From Miniphocaeibacter massiliensis (lineage in GTDB: Bacteria > Bacillota > Clostridia > Tissierellales > Peptoniphilaceae), in contig NZ_OCTQ01000006.1 in assembly GCF_900232905.1 (NCBI RefSeq), positions 36,589 through 100,588 on the forward strand: a DNA stretch of 64,000 bases. Reading direction: 5' to 3'. Positions 1 through 8,359 of this stretch are shown piece after piece; position 1 is the stretch's first letter; every line of letters begins with the position of its first letter. The notes under the pieces were generated by a model. It was not told the origin of the DNA, ran no database searches, and worked only from the letters and a program-made list of their open reading frames with translations. The translations under genes and the position numbers were made by a program.

Positions 1-666
1 TCTGCTTTTTGTTTTTTGATGTCGTTATGGCAAAAGTCTAATGAGCTTCACTGGACTAGGGAGTTTACTATGACTAATACCGAGTTAATTTACAGAGGCG
101 GGTTTAAAAGTGAGGAAACTTTGAGGCGTACTAGAAGTAAATTACAGGATTTAGGTTTTTTCGAGTACAAAAAGCCTTCAAATAGAAAGTTTTGTGGAAC
201 TTATATTTTGGAGTTTAATCTTTTAAAGGCTTTTGGTTATGAGAAAGAAGATTTTTCTGAAGCTAGTTCATTAGGTAGTTGTGAGGATAGTTTTGGATTT
301 AGTAGTGAGGGTAGTTGTGAGGACATTAATAAAAGTAATATTACTATACTAAGTAAACAAAAAGAAAAAGATAAAAAAGAAAGTGATACTTTTGTTTCTT
401 TAATTGAAAACTACTCTGAAAATTCTTTACTAAAAAGTAGCTTGGAAGATTTTGTTGAATATAGAAAAAGTGGTAAGGGAAAATTTACAGTTCAAGGGTT
501 AAAGCTTAATTTAAAGACTTTAAGCAAACTTTCTGAAAGTGACGCTGAAAAGATTGCTATTGTTAACCAAACTATTGAAAGGGGTTGGACTGGGTTTTTT
601 CCACTAAAGAATGTTGAAAGTAAGAAGGGTGTTAATAGTGATGACTGGAAGTTTTTGGATTTGTAG
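1..666 (+). CDS. Phage replisome organiser, winged-helix (5' end outside window)
   Basis: The reading frame is open to the first base, so the gene starts upstream of the window. The first visible residues have the pattern of a phage replication-initiation wHTH domain: a WQKSNELHW stretch, then a Leu-Ile recognition segment and an SEETLRRTRSKL helix. The middle is Ser/Glu/Lys-rich and low in complexity. The C-terminal 80 residues end in a GWTGFFPL motif, which is typical of DnaD-like phage organisers. The helicase-loader gene follows after 2 bp, which supports a role in origin recognition and loader recruitment. The exact family is inferred. Confidence 0.75.
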   Translation, partial: SAFCFLMSLWQKSNELHWTREFTMTNTELIYRGGFKSEETLRRTRSKLQDLGFFEYKKPSNRKFCGTYILEFNLLKAFGYEKEDFSEASSLGSCEDSFGFSSEGSCEDINKSNITILSKQKEKDKKESDTFVSLIENYSENSLLKSSLEDFVEYRKSGKGKFTVQGLKLNLKTLSKLSESDAEKIAIVNQTIERGWTGFFPLKNVESKKGVNSDDWKFLDL

Positions 667-668
667 GT

Positions 669-1460
669 GTGGTGTTGAGTAATGTTTCTAGGCTTTTAGA
701 AGATCTTAAAAGAAATTTAAAGGAAGGGGCTAATTCAAGTGATTGTCCGATTTGTAACGGTAAAAGGGTTATAACTAAAAGAAATAGTCTTGGACTTTTA
801 GAGATTGTCGGTCCTTGTGACTGTACTAAACAGGAGTATTACAAAAAGATTATTGAAAGTTCAGGACTTAAAGAAAAGTTTGAAGAATGTACTTTTGAAA
901 ATTTTAACGCTTATTCTGATGAACTTATTTTTGCGAAAAGTATGTGTAAAAGTTTTGTTTCTGACAGTTTAGCTAAAAACTTACTTCTACTTGGAAAGTC
1001 TGGAACTGGAAAGACACATTTGGCAACGGCTGTATGTGAAAAGCTACTTAATATTTACAAAAAGCCTATTTTATATGTTCGTTACAGGGAACTTGTTCAA
1101 AGGTTAAAGGGTTTGACTCTTAGTTTGGAGGAAAGAGAAAAGTTTATTGGAAAGTATAAGAATATTTCAAATTTATATATAGACGATTTATTCAAAAATA
1201 TGGACAAAAGGTATGAAACTGAAAAACAGTTGGTTTTTGAAATTTTAGATTACAGGTATTCTAAGCGTTTGAAAACTATAATTACCAGCGAATACAACTT
1301 AAAGGAACTACTTTCTATTGACGAAGCTATTGCTGGTAGGCTTGGAGAAAGGGCAAAGGGATACATTATGGTTTTTGACAATGTTAAAAATTACAGGGCA
1401 AAAAGGATTAAAGAAGATATGAGTAAAAGATATAAAAGCTTTTCTAAAGGCAGTGGTTAA
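669..1460 (+). CDS. DnaC/IstB-type replicative helicase loader
   Basis: This AAA+ ATPase would load the replicative helicase onto the phage origin. A four-cysteine zinc knuckle (C26, C29, C50, C52) lies at the N-terminus. Walker A (GKSGTGKT) is at residues 109-116, Walker B (LYIDD) near 169-173, a sensor-type TSEYN near 207 and an Arg-containing GRLGER near 223-228. The 263-residue length fits phage DnaC homologues. The start is GTG, coupled to the upstream gene. Confidence 0.9.
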   Translation: MVLSNVSRLLEDLKRNLKEGANSSDCPICNGKRVITKRNSLGLLEIVGPCDCTKQEYYKKIIESSGLKEKFEECTFENFNAYSDELIFAKSMCKSFVSDSLAKNLLLLGKSGTGKTHLATAVCEKLLNIYKKPILYVRYRELVQRLKGLTLSLEEREKFIGKYKNISNLYIDDLFKNMDKRYETEKQLVFEILDYRYSKRLKTIITSEYNLKELLSIDEAIAGRLGERAKGYIMVFDNVKNYRAKRIKEDMSKRYKSFSKGSG

Positions 1461-1481
1461 GTAAAAAGTGAGGAATGGAAG

Positions 1482-1895
1482 ATGTTTGTAAGTGATTTAA
1501 GAAAGTGGGACTTGGAAGAAATTGAAAAGTACAAGGGAAGTAAGACTATTAAGGAGCTTACTGAAATTTTTCAAATTGAAAACAAGTCGACTGAAAATCT
1601 TAGAAAGGTTTTAGACAAAAATGGAATTAAGTACAAGTTTGAAAGAAAACAGTACGCAAATAAGAGAATAGTAAAGAGTTTACTACAAGAGGTTAAGCAA
1701 AGTGAAGGAGTTAAGCTTGTTGTTGGAAAAATCTACAAGTTTAAGGACAACACTCCGCAGCAGGAACTGGAGTTTTGTTTTTACGAGGGGAAAATTGTAA
1801 AAGAGTACAAGAGGTTTTACCTGGGTGTAACAAAGGCAGGGTATAATTTTACAATTCACAAATATCCAAATTGTTACGAGATTAAGGAAATTTAA
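1482..1895 (+). CDS. Phage protein of unknown function
   Basis: A 137-residue protein of the early phage operon. The N-terminal 55 residues are helical and charged, with a pattern (TIKELTEIFQIENKSTENLRKVL) that could be a helix-turn-helix. The C-terminal half looks like beta strands. I recognise no family. Its place between the helicase loader and SSB genes suggests a part in replication or its control. Confidence 0.65.
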   Translation: MFVSDLRKWDLEEIEKYKGSKTIKELTEIFQIENKSTENLRKVLDKNGIKYKFERKQYANKRIVKSLLQEVKQSEGVKLVVGKIYKFKDNTPQQELEFCFYEGKIVKEYKRFYLGVTKAGYNFTIHKYPNCYEIKEI

Positions 1896-1913
1896 TTAAA
1901 GTAGGAGGAAGAA

Positions 1914-2078
1914 ATGGTAGTAGGTATAGCAATAATAGAAATGGTGTTAATTTGTTTAATGATGATGACAATAGCGTCTCAACAAACTGAAAATAAGTAT
2001 TTAAAAAGAGAGAATGAAAGGTTAATTAAGCATTTAGAAGAATGTAGAACTAAAGCGGAGGGGCTAAATGAATAATGT
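1914..2078 (+). CDS. Small single-pass membrane peptide (54 aa)
   Basis: A 54-codon frame preceded by a strong AGGAGG site about 6 bp upstream of its ATG. Residues 1-21 form a hydrophobic transmembrane segment. The rest is a charged amphipathic helix (EN..LKRENERLIKHLEE). It overlaps the SSB start by 11 bp, which suggests translational coupling. The arrangement resembles Rz-like or holin-like phage peptides, but its location in the replication operon gives no clear function. Confidence 0.6.
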
Positions 2079-2484
2079 TTGTTTAATTGGAAGGCTTACG
2101 AGAAGTCCAGAGCTTAGATACACAAATAGTGGAAAGGCTATGTGCAGGTTTACTGTTGCAATTTCCAGGGAATTGTCTAAAGAGAAGAAAAGAGAGCTTG
2201 AAAGTTTAAACAAGCAAACGGCTGACTTTATTAACTGTATTGCTTGGGGAAAAACTGCTGAACTTATAGCGAGTTACATGGACAAGGGAAGTCAGGTTGG
2301 AGTTAACGGCAAGTTACAAACAAGTTTTGTTGAGAAAGAAGGAAGAAAGATTTACAAGACTGAAGTTTTAGTTGAGAGGGTGGAGTTTTTAGAAAGTGTT
2401 AAAAAAGACGAAAGTGTTTCAGAAAATAGTTATGGTTTTGAAGACGATGCTTTTTTAATAGGTGATGACGACATTCCTTTTTAG
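2068..2484 (+). CDS. ssb: Single-stranded DNA-binding protein
   Basis: Canonical SSB that coats ssDNA during phage replication. The N-terminal OB fold (about residues 1-105) begins MNNVCLIGRLTRSPELRYT and includes the FINCIAWGKTAE strand. The acidic C-terminal tail ends in DDDIPF, the peptide that recruits partner proteins. The 138-residue length is normal for phage SSBs. Confidence 0.97.
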   Translation: MNNVCLIGRLTRSPELRYTNSGKAMCRFTVAISRELSKEKKRELESLNKQTADFINCIAWGKTAELIASYMDKGSQVGVNGKLQTSFVEKEGRKIYKTEVLVERVEFLESVKKDESVSENSYGFEDDAFLIGDDDIPF

Positions 2485-2523
2485 TAGGGTTAAAGAATAG
2501 GGCTAAAGAAAAAGAGGTGCTAA

Positions 2524-2958
2524 ATGACTGAACTTGAAAGCAGAGAGTATAAGAGAAAGAAAGATTTTTTAAGAAGTTTTAAGTATATGGAAGAAGACAT
2601 TGAAAGAAAAGAAAGAAGAATTAAGTATTTAAAAGACAGAATGGAGAGTATGACTGGCGTTAAAAGTGCTATTTGGTCGGACATGCCAAAAGGTGGAATA
2701 GCAAAGGAGTTTACAGACTACGTTGACGAGTACTTAGACGAGGTTAAGATTTTACTAAATAATATTAGACGCAAGAAGATTTTGACAAATAGGATAGAAG
2801 AGGCAATTGAAAAGCTGGAAAACTGCGAACATAGAGAGGTTTTAAAACTTATTTACTATGATAAATACACAATACAAGCAGTAGCAGAAAGAATGTTTTT
2901 AAGTGAAAGAACAATAAAAAGACGACATAAAGAAGCGATAAAGAATTTGGAATTATAA
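2524..2958 (+). CDS. ArpU/DUF1492-like late transcription regulator
   Basis: 144 residues. The first 95 are Lys/Glu-rich coiled coil. The last 45 (about 98-143) form a sigma-70 region-4-like helix-turn-helix with the pattern REVLKLIYYDKYTIQAVAERMFLSERTIKRR. Such proteins usually sit at the end of the early operon in Gram-positive phages and activate late genes. Here a terminator follows immediately, so this gene closes the early operon. The regulatory role is inferred from the family and position. Confidence 0.75.
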   Translation: MTELESREYKRKKDFLRSFKYMEEDIERKERRIKYLKDRMESMTGVKSAIWSDMPKGGIAKEFTDYVDEYLDEVKILLNNIRRKKILTNRIEEAIEKLENCEHREVLKLIYYDKYTIQAVAERMFLSERTIKRRHKEAIKNLEL

Positions 2959-2981
2959 GGCACTCGAAGAGTGTCTTTTTT
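2959..2981 (+). terminator. Terminator of the early operon
   Basis: A 7-bp stem (GGCACTC with GAGTGTC, one wobble pair) with a 3-base loop, followed by six T residues, directly after the ArpU-like gene. Confidence 0.85.
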
Positions 2982-3077
2982 GTTGAATCGACAATAACTA
3001 AATAAAAAACGTTTTCTATAATAATATAAAATAGCTTGATACTTAGGGAATGAAGGTGTTTTTAAAAAAGAAAACGA

Positions 3078-3121
3078 TTGTAACCAGACTGTAACCCTTT
3101 AATTATTTAAAGTAGTATAAT
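3078..3121 (+). promoter_or_regulatory. Promoter of toxin gene with 11-bp-spaced direct repeats
   Basis: TGTAACC occurs twice, at 3079-3085 and 3090-3096, exactly 11 bp apart. A consensus -10 (TATAAT, 3116-3121) follows, with no good -35 hexamer. This is the usual look of a promoter activated by an OmpR-type response regulator bound on one face of the helix. The regulator is not identified. Confidence 0.5.
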
Positions 3122-3152
3122 TAGAATACTTTAATAAAAAGGAGTAAGGAAA

Positions 3153-5447
3153 ATAAAAAAAAGAATAACTAGTTTTACAATGGTATTGGTAATGTTACTT
3201 AACATAGTACCAACATTAATATTACCAAATATATCAAAGGCAAGTAGTACAGGAAGTAGTGTAGTAAGAATAGCAGGAAATGATAAATTTGACACTTCTG
3301 TAAAAGCGAGTCAAAAAACTTACTACAGTTCAGAGTATGCAGTAATAGCAAGTGGTGATGACTTTGCAGATGCATTAGCAGGAGGAACTCTTGCGACACA
3401 GTTGAAAGCACCTTTGTTATTAGCTTCTAAAGATTCAATAACAGAAGGAACATTAGAAGAAATAGCTAGGCTGGGAGTAAGCACAGTATATGTTATAGGA
3501 GGAGAAGCTGCTATTTCAAAAGAAGTAGCTACAGAAATAGAAGAAACAACAGGTGCTTTTGCTGAAAGAATTTTTGGCGCAGATAGATATGGAACAGCAA
3601 TGGCGATATCTAGAAAAAGAAATGAATTTAGTGGAAAAACTTCAGAGCCAGCAGCAATGAATGGAACAAACTTTCCAGATGCATTAGCGGCAGCTCCATT
3701 TGTAGGAAAGATGGATAATGTTCATTTAGTACCATATAAAGATGGGCTATTACCTAAATATGTTTTTGGTGGAACTGCAGCAGTACCAAAAACAACATCA
3801 GAAAAAGTAAGATTCCAAGGAGCAGACAGGTATGGAACAGCTGCAGCAGTAGCTAGAGGGTACAAAACATATTTAAACAAAGATATAGATACTGTTATAA
3901 TAGCTACAGGTACAGGTTTTCCAGATGCATTATCAGCTTCAACTATAGCAGGAATGACTAATTCAGTATTGTTATTGACAAAGGCTAATGAATTACCTAT
4001 ACAAACAAAAACTTATATTGAGAGTAATCCAAATATAAAAAATGTAATAATATTAGGTGGAACATTTGTGGTATCTACAAATGTAGAAAATGAATTAAAA
4101 CAACTAGTGAAGTACTCGTCAAGCGAAGTACAAGATGTAGAAGCAGTAAAAAAAGAAGTATTTAATTTAGTAAATCAAAAAAGAGAAGAAAAAGGACTCA
4201 AATTGCTAGAATGGCGTGATGATATGAGTCAAGGTGCTCAAATAAGGGCAGGTGAAGTGAGTGTTAATTTTTCTGAAGGAGATAGAGAGTTAGAGGAACT
4301 TTTTTTAGGAATAGATACTGAATGTATATATGAAGAAATTGCTTTAGGAGAAATGGAGCCATCAAGAATAGTTGAGCAGTGGAAAGAAACAGACTATGGA
4401 AATATATATGACCCAACTTTGAAGTATATTAATATAGGATATAAATATGAAAGAAACTCTGTAAATAAACATCACTGGGTTGCAGTATTAGGAGTTAAAG
4501 AAGAAGTAATCGATGATGGAGAGACTATTATTTTAGAGAATGGCAAAGAGATATCTTCTAATGAATATGAAGAAATTTTGAGCGAAACAAGTGATGAAGA
4601 TATAATATTCCATGAAGAAGTACAAATAGAAACTGTAGAAGCAGTAAAAGATTTTGTAGAAAACACAGATTCTGAAACTTTATTGGAAGTAGTCAAAAAT
4701 GTACAATCTGCAGAAGAGATATTATCTGATGAAATAGATAATTATGAGGATAAAGAGCCACTTATTAAGACTTTTAGTTCACAGGAAATCGAATTAACAA
4801 ACAACTTAAAAATAGAGGATATAAAACAATTTAAAGATTTTGTTAGTGTAAATAATTCACAATATATTTTAGAAGTATTAAATGACGATACAGAAACAAT
4901 TGAGAGCAAACTTGCAACATTATCCTCACAATATATAAAATTATCACAGTATTTAAAAGAGTTGTTTTCTGTACTAGTTACAGCATCTGTTTATATATCA
5001 GGTGTAGGTACAGTAGTATTAATAGTTGCAGCTACAACATATATTGTATATAAAAATAGAAAGAAAATAGTAAAAGTTGGGTCTAGAATTTGGAATTCTA
5101 CAGTAAATTTCTTTTCAAACAAGGCAAGAGCAAGAAGAAATACTATTAGGTATAATGCAGAAGTAGATAGAGCTATAGGTAGGCTAGGCGGATATTCAAA
5201 GGGTGGAAAAGCTGGAAAAATAATGCATAAGAAACATAAATGGCATTCATTTTATGGAGGGAATAATGATCCAAGTAGGTGGGAAAAAATTAAAAAAATG
5301 ATGAAAAAAGTAATGAAAGAAGGAAGAGAATTTCCGCATAAAGGTGTTAGAAAGAGATTGCTACGTATAAAAGGTAGGACAGTAGAAGTAACTTTTAGAA
5401 AATACCCAAACGGAAGAATAGATATTGGAAATGGGTGGGTAAGATAG
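3153..5447 (+). CDS. Secreted CWB2-CAP polymorphic toxin
   Basis: From the first ATG (3180) the protein has 755 residues. It contains about three CWB2 cell-wall-binding repeats (residues 27-310, with ADRYGTA and FPDAL motifs), a CAP/SCP domain (about 322-440), an acidic linker, a hydrophobic segment near 600-622 and a basic C-terminal domain (about 668-755) with HKKHKWH and a final WVR. That last domain resembles polymorphic-toxin nuclease domains of the SAR2788/Ntox35 type; this is a weak call. The ATG lies inside the signal peptide. The Lys-rich n-region is encoded upstream, and the Shine-Dalgarno (GGAG 3141-3144) is correctly placed for an ATA codon at 3153, so I extend the gene to there. 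The gene lies in prophage cargo and is followed 1 bp later by a likely immunity gene. Confidence 0.75.
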   Translation: MKKRITSFTMVLVMLLNIVPTLILPNISKASSTGSSVVRIAGNDKFDTSVKASQKTYYSSEYAVIASGDDFADALAGGTLATQLKAPLLLASKDSITEGTLEEIARLGVSTVYVIGGEAAISKEVATEIEETTGAFAERIFGADRYGTAMAISRKRNEFSGKTSEPAAMNGTNFPDALAAAPFVGKMDNVHLVPYKDGLLPKYVFGGTAAVPKTTSEKVRFQGADRYGTAAAVARGYKTYLNKDIDTVIIATGTGFPDALSASTIAGMTNSVLLLTKANELPIQTKTYIESNPNIKNVIILGGTFVVSTNVENELKQLVKYSSSEVQDVEAVKKEVFNLVNQKREEKGLKLLEWRDDMSQGAQIRAGEVSVNFSEGDRELEELFLGIDTECIYEEIALGEMEPSRIVEQWKETDYGNIYDPTLKYINIGYKYERNSVNKHHWVAVLGVKEEVIDDGETIILENGKEISSNEYEEILSETSDEDIIFHEEVQIETVEAVKDFVENTDSETLLEVVKNVQSAEEILSDEIDNYEDKEPLIKTFSSQEIELTNNLKIEDIKQFKDFVSVNNSQYILEVLNDDTETIESKLATLSSQYIKLSQYLKELFSVLVTASVYISGVGTVVLIVAATTYIVYKNRKKIVKVGSRIWNSTVNFFSNKARARRNTIRYNAEVDRAIGRLGGYSKGGKAGKIMHKKHKWHSFYGGNNDPSRWEKIKKMMKKVMKEGREFPHKGVRKRLLRIKGRTVEVTFRKYPNGRIDIGNGWVR

Positions 5448-5448
5448 A

Positions 5449-5871
5449 ATGGATAAAAAAGAGATAGATAAAAAAATTGATGATTATTACAATGAAGAAA
5501 AAGAAGTATTTCATTTTTTAGATTGGTGGGCTCCGCCAATAAATAAAGAAGATGTATTTAAAATATTAAATGATGACTATTTAGGTATGAAAATTATGGA
5601 TTTTCAAGAATGGGGAATAGACACTAATAATGTTTTTTTTAAACTATTAAACCAAGCACATTTTCTAGAAGATAATATAGAAGAAAATAGAGAAGAATTG
5701 GCATATGTTTATTATGTTATTTCTTTTACTATAATAGTTCACTTATATTTTCCAGATGCTCTTAGAATTGCAACACACTATATTGATAAAGCTATAGAAT
5801 TAACAGAAAATGAGAAAAACAAAAAAGAGTGGACTGAATTTAAAAATTTGGATATATTTTATAATTTTTAA
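5449..5871 (+). CDS. Probable immunity protein for the CWB2-CAP toxin
   Basis: A 140-residue acidic, soluble, helical protein that starts 1 bp after the toxin stop codon. It has no signal peptide, so it would act in the cytoplasm, where a nuclease toxin would need to be blocked. I recognise no family. The immunity role rests on gene order, size and charge only. Confidence 0.6.
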   Translation: MDKKEIDKKIDDYYNEEKEVFHFLDWWAPPINKEDVFKILNDDYLGMKIMDFQEWGIDTNNVFFKLLNQAHFLEDNIEENREELAYVYYVISFTIIVHLYFPDALRIATHYIDKAIELTENEKNKKEWTEFKNLDIFYNF

Positions 5872-5892
5872 TAGTATAAAATCAAGGTTATT

Positions 5893-5964
5893 TTAAATTT
5901 TACAAATAGGGGAAGATTTAATTCTTCTCCTATTTTTTGTAACGAAAGATAGTTTTTATTTGTA
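5893..5964 (+). repeat. 72-bp intergenic direct repeat, copy 1
   Basis: Almost identical to 7156-7226, with one inserted T and one substitution. Each copy carries the terminator hairpin and the downstream TGTAACGAAAGATAG block. They lie after 5871 and after 7134 and mark duplicated cargo units. A degenerate third copy lies near 7666-7720. Confidence 0.85.
5905..5938 (+). terminator. Terminator after the immunity gene
   Basis: A 12-bp stem (AATAGGGGAAGA with TCTTCTCCTATT, one wobble) with a 6-base loop, then T-rich sequence. The symmetrical A and T flanks would let it work on both strands. Confidence 0.85.
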
Positions 5965-5965
5965 G

Positions 5966-5976
5966 TATGGTATAAT
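5966..5976 (+). promoter_or_regulatory. Extended -10 promoter
   Basis: TATGGTATAAT contains the extended -10 element TGG-TATAAT about 57 bp before the gene at 6033. It has no convincing -35. Confidence 0.55.
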
Positions 5977-6032
5977 GTTCAAAATAAGTGTGATTATATT
6001 TAAATTTTAAAGATATATAATAGGATGAAATT

Positions 6033-6272
6033 ATGAAGTCAGTATTTACTTTAATATTAATGATTGTTCTTATAGCGGGGCTTTTATGGTATGCATGGGA
6101 TACTGTAGATGGGATACTTATTGAAATAATTGAAAAGATAGTTAAAAGACCAGTTCCTAAAGTGGTTAAATTTGTTATGTTTCCAGTTTCTATTGTGGTG
6201 TTTATAGTTTTTTGCTGGTTTGGACATATGTTTCTACATTTTTATTTGAAATATAGTAAAAGTTGGATATAG
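6033..6272 (+). CDS. Small two-pass membrane protein
   Basis: 79 residues with hydrophobic segments at about 3-21 and 47-70, and a short amphipathic loop between (IIEKIVKRPVPK). It has an AGGATG ribosome site. No family is recognised. It starts a run of five small cargo genes after the toxin locus and could be an immunity or accessory membrane protein. Confidence 0.55.
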   Translation: MKSVFTLILMIVLIAGLLWYAWDTVDGILIEIIEKIVKRPVPKVVKFVMFPVSIVVFIVFCWFGHMFLHFYLKYSKSWI

Positions 6273-6306
6273 AGGGAATTGTAATAGAGGTGTTATTAAG
6301 GGGAGT

Positions 6307-7134
6307 ATGAAAGAAAAATTAATTAATTTTTTAAGAATACTAGGTATTATTTTACTAGTACTCACAATAATAATAGCTATAATTATATATTACGAAGAAT
6401 ATAGAGTTGTAACAATAGATGAGAAACACAATGAAGAAAAATCTATTTATTTTCAAGAAATAGGAAAATCATTTTTAGTTGGTCCATCAGAAATACAAAT
6501 TGTATTTGAAAATGATAGGGTAAAAACTCTAAAAAAGATGAGATTATCTAATGGAGGTATACTTTTAAGCGAAAATAATTGGAAAGTATTATGGGATAAA
6601 GAATATGCTTTAATAACTTTAAAAGGACATGAACAGATTGAGAATAAGTTTAAAATATACTACAAAGATGGAAAATTTGAAGAAATAAAATCTACCATTT
6701 ACAGAAATAAACCTAGTATAAGCCCAGAAGAAGAAACTAACAGTGAAAAGGCTGAACAAGAAGAACAAAAGAAGCTTGAAAAAATTAAAGTGGAAGATAA
6801 AGACAAGGAATTAAGCGAACAGTACATAAAAGTTTTTAATTATTTAAAAGAGCAGGGGGAGAAAGTTACTGACACCGAAGAGTTTGATTATACTGCTAAA
6901 GGACAATTGTATATGATTGTCTATAATGAAAATGAAAAAAATACTGGGAAACCCCATACAAAAAGGCTTATCTATAACGAAAACTTTTTTGAAGAAAATA
7001 AAACTGAGTTTGTATATTATGAAAGTGTAAATAGTAGTAGCGAAGATGATATTCAAGAAGAAAAAATATTAGGATTCTATATTTTAGACGAGATAACAGG
7101 TGAGGTAGTTAAGGAGAATAGAACAGGTTGGTAA
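6307..7134 (+). CDS. Membrane-anchored extracellular protein, unknown
   Basis: 275 residues with a strong AAGGGGAGT site. One N-terminal transmembrane anchor (about residues 9-29) is followed by a hydrophilic domain. An acidic Glu/Lys-rich linker lies near 140-170 and a second beta-rich domain runs to the end. No cysteine lipobox is present. It probably shares a transcript with the gene at 6033. The function is unknown. Confidence 0.6.
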   Translation: MKEKLINFLRILGIILLVLTIIIAIIIYYEEYRVVTIDEKHNEEKSIYFQEIGKSFLVGPSEIQIVFENDRVKTLKKMRLSNGGILLSENNWKVLWDKEYALITLKGHEQIENKFKIYYKDGKFEEIKSTIYRNKPSISPEEETNSEKAEQEEQKKLEKIKVEDKDKELSEQYIKVFNYLKEQGEKVTDTEEFDYTAKGQLYMIVYNENEKNTGKPHTKRLIYNENFFEENKTEFVYYESVNSSSEDDIQEEKILGFYILDEITGEVVKENRTGW

Positions 7135-7155
7135 TATGGTAAGATTGTGAGTATA

Positions 7156-7226
7156 TTAAATTTTACAAATAGGGGAAGATTTAATTCTTCTCCTATTTTT
7201 GTAACGAAAGATAGTTGTTATTTGTA
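7156..7226 (+). repeat. 72-bp intergenic direct repeat, copy 2
   Basis: Second copy of the element at 5893-5964, again directly after a cargo gene and again containing a terminator. Unlike copy 1, it is not followed by the TATGGTATAAT promoter element. Confidence 0.85.
7168..7200 (+). terminator. Terminator after the 275-aa membrane protein gene
   Basis: Same 12-bp stem and TTTAAT loop as at 5905, followed by a T run. Confidence 0.85.
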
Positions 7227-7273
7227 TATATTGGTAAGGTGTTAAATATTAATGGATTGAGGATTTTGAATAG

Positions 7274-7669
7274 ATGAAAAGTACAAAGCATGTAAAGAAG
7301 ATATTAGTAGTTTTATTAATTTTATTTATTCCTATAACTATTTATTTTAATCATATTTATGGTGAAGTTTCTGATTTGGTAGATAAATACCCTGGATTTT
7401 ACAGTTTTTTAAAAAGAGAGGCTGAGGATTATACTGGAAAAGGGTTTGATTTAACTACTAGAAGGGGACTTTTGAAGGTTAAGATGCGTGGGGATTTTAT
7501 GGATATATTAGATGAGTTATATCAAAACAGGTATAACAAACTGGGGAAAGTTGAAGGTTTTTACTATGAGGAAGATGATGGTGAAAGCCAGCACCATGAG
7601 TATTTGTATTTTCAAACCAGGTTAATTGAGTTGATAGTCTACAATGGTAAGGAAAGTGGTTTATATTAA
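7274..7669 (+). CDS. Membrane-anchored small protein, unknown
   Basis: 131 residues with a Lys-rich start (KSTKHVKK) and one transmembrane segment at about 10-27. The exposed remainder is charged, with DDGESQHHEY near residue 105. The ribosome site (GAGG) is rather far upstream, so the start is a little uncertain. No family is recognised. It belongs to the duplicated cargo run. Confidence 0.5.
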   Translation: MKSTKHVKKILVVLLILFIPITIYFNHIYGEVSDLVDKYPGFYSFLKREAEDYTGKGFDLTTRRGLLKVKMRGDFMDILDELYQNRYNKLGKVEGFYYEEDDGESQHHEYLYFQTRLIELIVYNGKESGLY

Positions 7670-7744
7670 TTTTACAGATAGGGGAAGTTTTGATTTTTAT
7701 CTTAAATTTGTAATTTAGTGATTCTTTAGAAGTGGTGATAAGGT

Positions 7745-8272
7745 ATGAGAAAAAAATATGTTTTAAGGTTTAGTATTTTTATGGCTGCGATAATAATGGT
7801 TGTTGGGTTATTTTTATATGTAGAATATATGGCAAATAGTGTTGAAGAAGATATAGGTAGTGATATGGCAGAGATAAAAAGGCTTGAACTATATGAAATG
7901 GAGAAAGAGGATCCTTATAAATTTCCGAATACGAATCCTATAAAGGTAATTGATGACAAAGTTTCTATTGAATCTTTTACAAGTATTTGGGATGAGTTAG
8001 GTACTAAAAGTATTGAAAATCTAAATTTATATACAGACGAAATAGTGTTTGATGATTTTGAAAAAATGTACTATGTGTTGGCTGGTGGGGATAGTACTTG
8101 GAAAGAGGATGAAGAAGTTGATTATAAAGAATCAATATATCTATTAGCTGTATTTTTAGACGATAAGGATGGTAATTCTTATATTAATTTTTGGAACTCT
8201 GATAGTACATATGTTTTAAAAGAGGAAAAGGCTGAATTATTTAAAAATATTTTGGGTTATGAAGGAAATTAG
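7745..8272 (+). CDS. Membrane-anchored acidic protein, unknown
   Basis: 175 residues with an N-terminal anchor (about residues 6-28), then an acidic soluble domain. It shares only its general architecture with the proteins at 6307 and 7274. No family is recognised. It is likely a surface or immunity-type product of the cargo block. Confidence 0.55.
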   Translation: MRKKYVLRFSIFMAAIIMVVGLFLYVEYMANSVEEDIGSDMAEIKRLELYEMEKEDPYKFPNTNPIKVIDDKVSIESFTSIWDELGTKSIENLNLYTDEIVFDDFEKMYYVLAGGDSTWKEDEEVDYKESIYLLAVFLDDKDGNSYINFWNSDSTYVLKEEKAELFKNILGYEGN

Positions 8273-8359
8273 TTTGTTGTAGGGTTATTAAGGAGAATTA
8301 TTTTTTGAAGTTTGGTTTTATTATTTAATAAGCTAGTAAAGGTATAGAATTTTAAATAT

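Noticed and set aside
3199..3411. Minus-strand open frame opposite the toxin gene
   Set aside because: It mirrors the codon bias of the real gene, has no ribosome site and encodes a Leu/His-rich, non-protein-like sequence.
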